Shown here: in pieces, positions 62,560-64,000 of the stretch
Numbering within the stretch: position 1 is the stretch's first letter
Layout of the letters: each line of letters opens with the position of its first letter
Source of the DNA: Sphingobacteriaceae bacterium
GTDB taxonomy: Bacteria > Bacteroidota > Bacteroidia > B-17B0 > Aurantibacillaceae
Reading direction: 5' to 3'
NCBI GenBank assembly: GCA_016715905.1
Contig: JADJXI010000020.1
Span: 425,041-489,040 of the forward strand
DNA length: 64,000 bases
Position numbers and translations under genes: made by a program
Notes under the pieces: generated by a model
Database searches by the model: none
What the model was told of the DNA's origin: nothing
Seen by the model: the letters and a program-made list of their open reading frames with translations, nothing else

Positions 62560-63960
62560 TAGTTTTTGATGTTCATAATTTTTCTCATTTTTTCATATTC
62601 CTCCTTCTTTTTTAATGAATTTTGTTTGATTTTTCTCTTTCTTTTAAAATTAGTTCTCCTCGTCCAAAATAAACATCAGCAGGCGTTAGATTTTTTAAGA
62701 CTCATGATAACGACCATTGTTGTAATTTCCTTGAACTTTTCAATGGCCGCAATTAATTCTTCCGGTGAATAATAATTATCAAGCTTCACAACGTTTTCAT
62801 TGTTCGGTGATAACGTTCAATCTTGCCGTTTGCGGATACATGGGTCACCTGCCGTGTACCTGATCCATTCCATGATTGTCTTTCAAATATGTTTTTGGGA
62901 TTCCGCCTGCAATGTAAACGCAGGACCATTGTCGGATAATAATCTGGGCCGTTGTTTAGTTACAATTCTTGCTTTATAATTGCTCTGTCAACGGTTCTTT
63001 TTACGTCCTGCACTTTCATTCCTGCACAAAGCTCCCAGTGTACTGACATAACGGCTGTAATCATCTAAAACGGTACTCAAGTAATACCAACCCCATCCAA
63101 TTATTTTAAAGTAAAGTAAAATCAGTTTACCACATTTGATGAACGAATCCTGTTTTGTTGTAAACTCATCTTTAGCTGCTAAAAAAATATGCTCGGGTGT
63201 TGTTATCAGTCCTCTTGCTTTTAAAATCCGGTAACCTCGATTCAGAAATAAAATTTATTTGTTCATCTGATTAATTTGCGCGACTCTCTTGACGATAATT
63301 TCAGGACACTCACAAGCAAGCTCTAAGCTAAGTTTTTTTTTTTGTTCCCCGGGTGTTGTGTTCCACTGCCAGTTAGAAGTGCGCTTACAAGGCTCTAAAC
63401 CATCAATACCATTGTCGGAATAGGATTTGTACCAGTTGGTGTAAAACGTGCTTTTGTTTAAACCGATTTCGCAAGCGTTTATTAACGCCGATTTCGGAAC
63501 GGACAACAATTTTGATTATCTCTTGTTTTTCGGAAGCTGTAAATCTCGCTATACTTTTGAATTTTGCAGTTCTCCAATATTTTCAAGCTTTTTTACGATA
63601 TCATGGCGCAATACTAAATCAGCTACGGTTTCCTTTAGCTTTTGATTTTTCTTTTCTGAGCTCCGCTACTTCATCACTGGTTGCTTCCTGGTTGTATCCC
63701 CTGATAATCTCTTCTTTCCCGCTTTAAAAACTCTTTGTTCCATTTATAGAAATTGAGATGGGTTAATGGAATACTTCCTGCATAATTCAGCTACTGGCAT
63801 CTCAGCTCATGTAAGCTTCCATTACAATATTTATTTTTGTTCTGAACTAAAATGTTCTTTTGATTTGACGTATCTCTTTTATAAAGTTCTCCGCTGTTTG
63901 TTTTTTCTTTGTTTCCTTGGTATTATAAAATTTATTGTTTTCTGGAAACCTCTCTTAGTT
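62560..63960 (-). mobile_element. IS3-family transposase remnant
   Basis: Minus-strand fragments in different frames give, in order: an N-terminal HTH region (VAELCRKYSINPSQFYKWNKEFLK), helical linker, WQTDFTYFKIIGWGWYYLSTVLDDYSRY (first DDE Asp), RPRLLSDNG (second Asp region), and KNVVKLDNYYSPEELIAAIEKF...YHESLKNLTPADVYFGR-like end. This is an IS3/IS150-type DDE transposase. Many frame breaks; end inverted repeats not resolved, and the element may run past the window end. Confidence 0.7.
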
Positions 63961-64000
63961 TTAGTTAAATTTAGTCCACTTTATGCTGACGATTTACATC

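Overview
The window looks like part of a Bacteroidota chromosome or large contig. It has low GC. Several secreted proteins end in type IX secretion (T9SS) sorting domains. Promoters fit the Bacteroidota pattern (TTG, 19 nt, TAnnTTTG) and start codons mostly lack a clear Shine-Dalgarno. Typical families are present: a DUF2723 membrane protein, tandem DUF1573 proteins, two-component-propeller/SpoIIE fusions and a T9SS protein with an S74 chaperone domain. I see no plasmid or phage backbone.

Layout. 0.1-12.3 kb is mostly core metabolism: a DUF2807 lipoprotein, a DEAD-like helicase, Lnt, dihydrolipoyl dehydrogenase, PurE, a DUF721 protein, an M28 peptidase, ornithine aminotransferase, a nucleotidyltransferase with a small partner protein, a bestrophin-like channel and a THUMP-type RNA methyltransferase. 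12.3-20.5 kb is an accessory operon. A surface protein heads it, and its ATG is put out of frame by a C8 tract. Three lipoprotein/secreted-protein cassettes follow; two of the secreted members are truncated or chimeric. A pair of distant paralogues closes it. 20.6-26.4 kb holds small secreted proteins, an HMA-domain lipoprotein, a NodB deacetylase and a large DUF2723 protein. 26.5-32 kb holds tRNA-Gln, 4-hydroxyphenylpyruvate dioxygenase, an S41 peptidase, RimO and a K+ channel. 32-37.4 kb is a repeat-rich spacer followed by two coupled T9SS proteins. 37.7-50 kb holds PriA (frameshifted), a ZIP transporter, a methyltransferase, a glycosyltransferase, a BamA/TamA-like protein, a SpoU-type methyltransferase, three DUF1573 proteins and ValS. 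50-59.1 kb holds AlkC, two SpoIIE-type phosphatases, an esterase lipoprotein and a T9SS protein. From about 59.2 kb to the end every recognisable gene is frameshifted (LprI-like, PHB-depolymerase-like esterase, DUF1801, a SpoIIAA-like protein, an IS3-type transposase). This suggests either decay or poor sequence at a contig end.

The most interesting signals are these. (1) Two intergenic copies, 15 kb apart, of a ~145-nt structured element share an unusual fold: a GCGCC/GGCGC closing helix, a long imperfect hairpin with the same bulged C, and a conserved GAGGAGGC...CCCCGCA core. The helices differ in sequence but keep pairing, so they covary; this is probably a non-coding RNA or a structured mobile repeat. 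(2) The poly-C tract directly after the ATG of the 12.4 kb surface gene looks like a phase-variation switch, because one extra C would restore the frame. (3) The cassette array behind that gene shows module shuffling, with a conserved 26-nt gene overlap in two of its three units.
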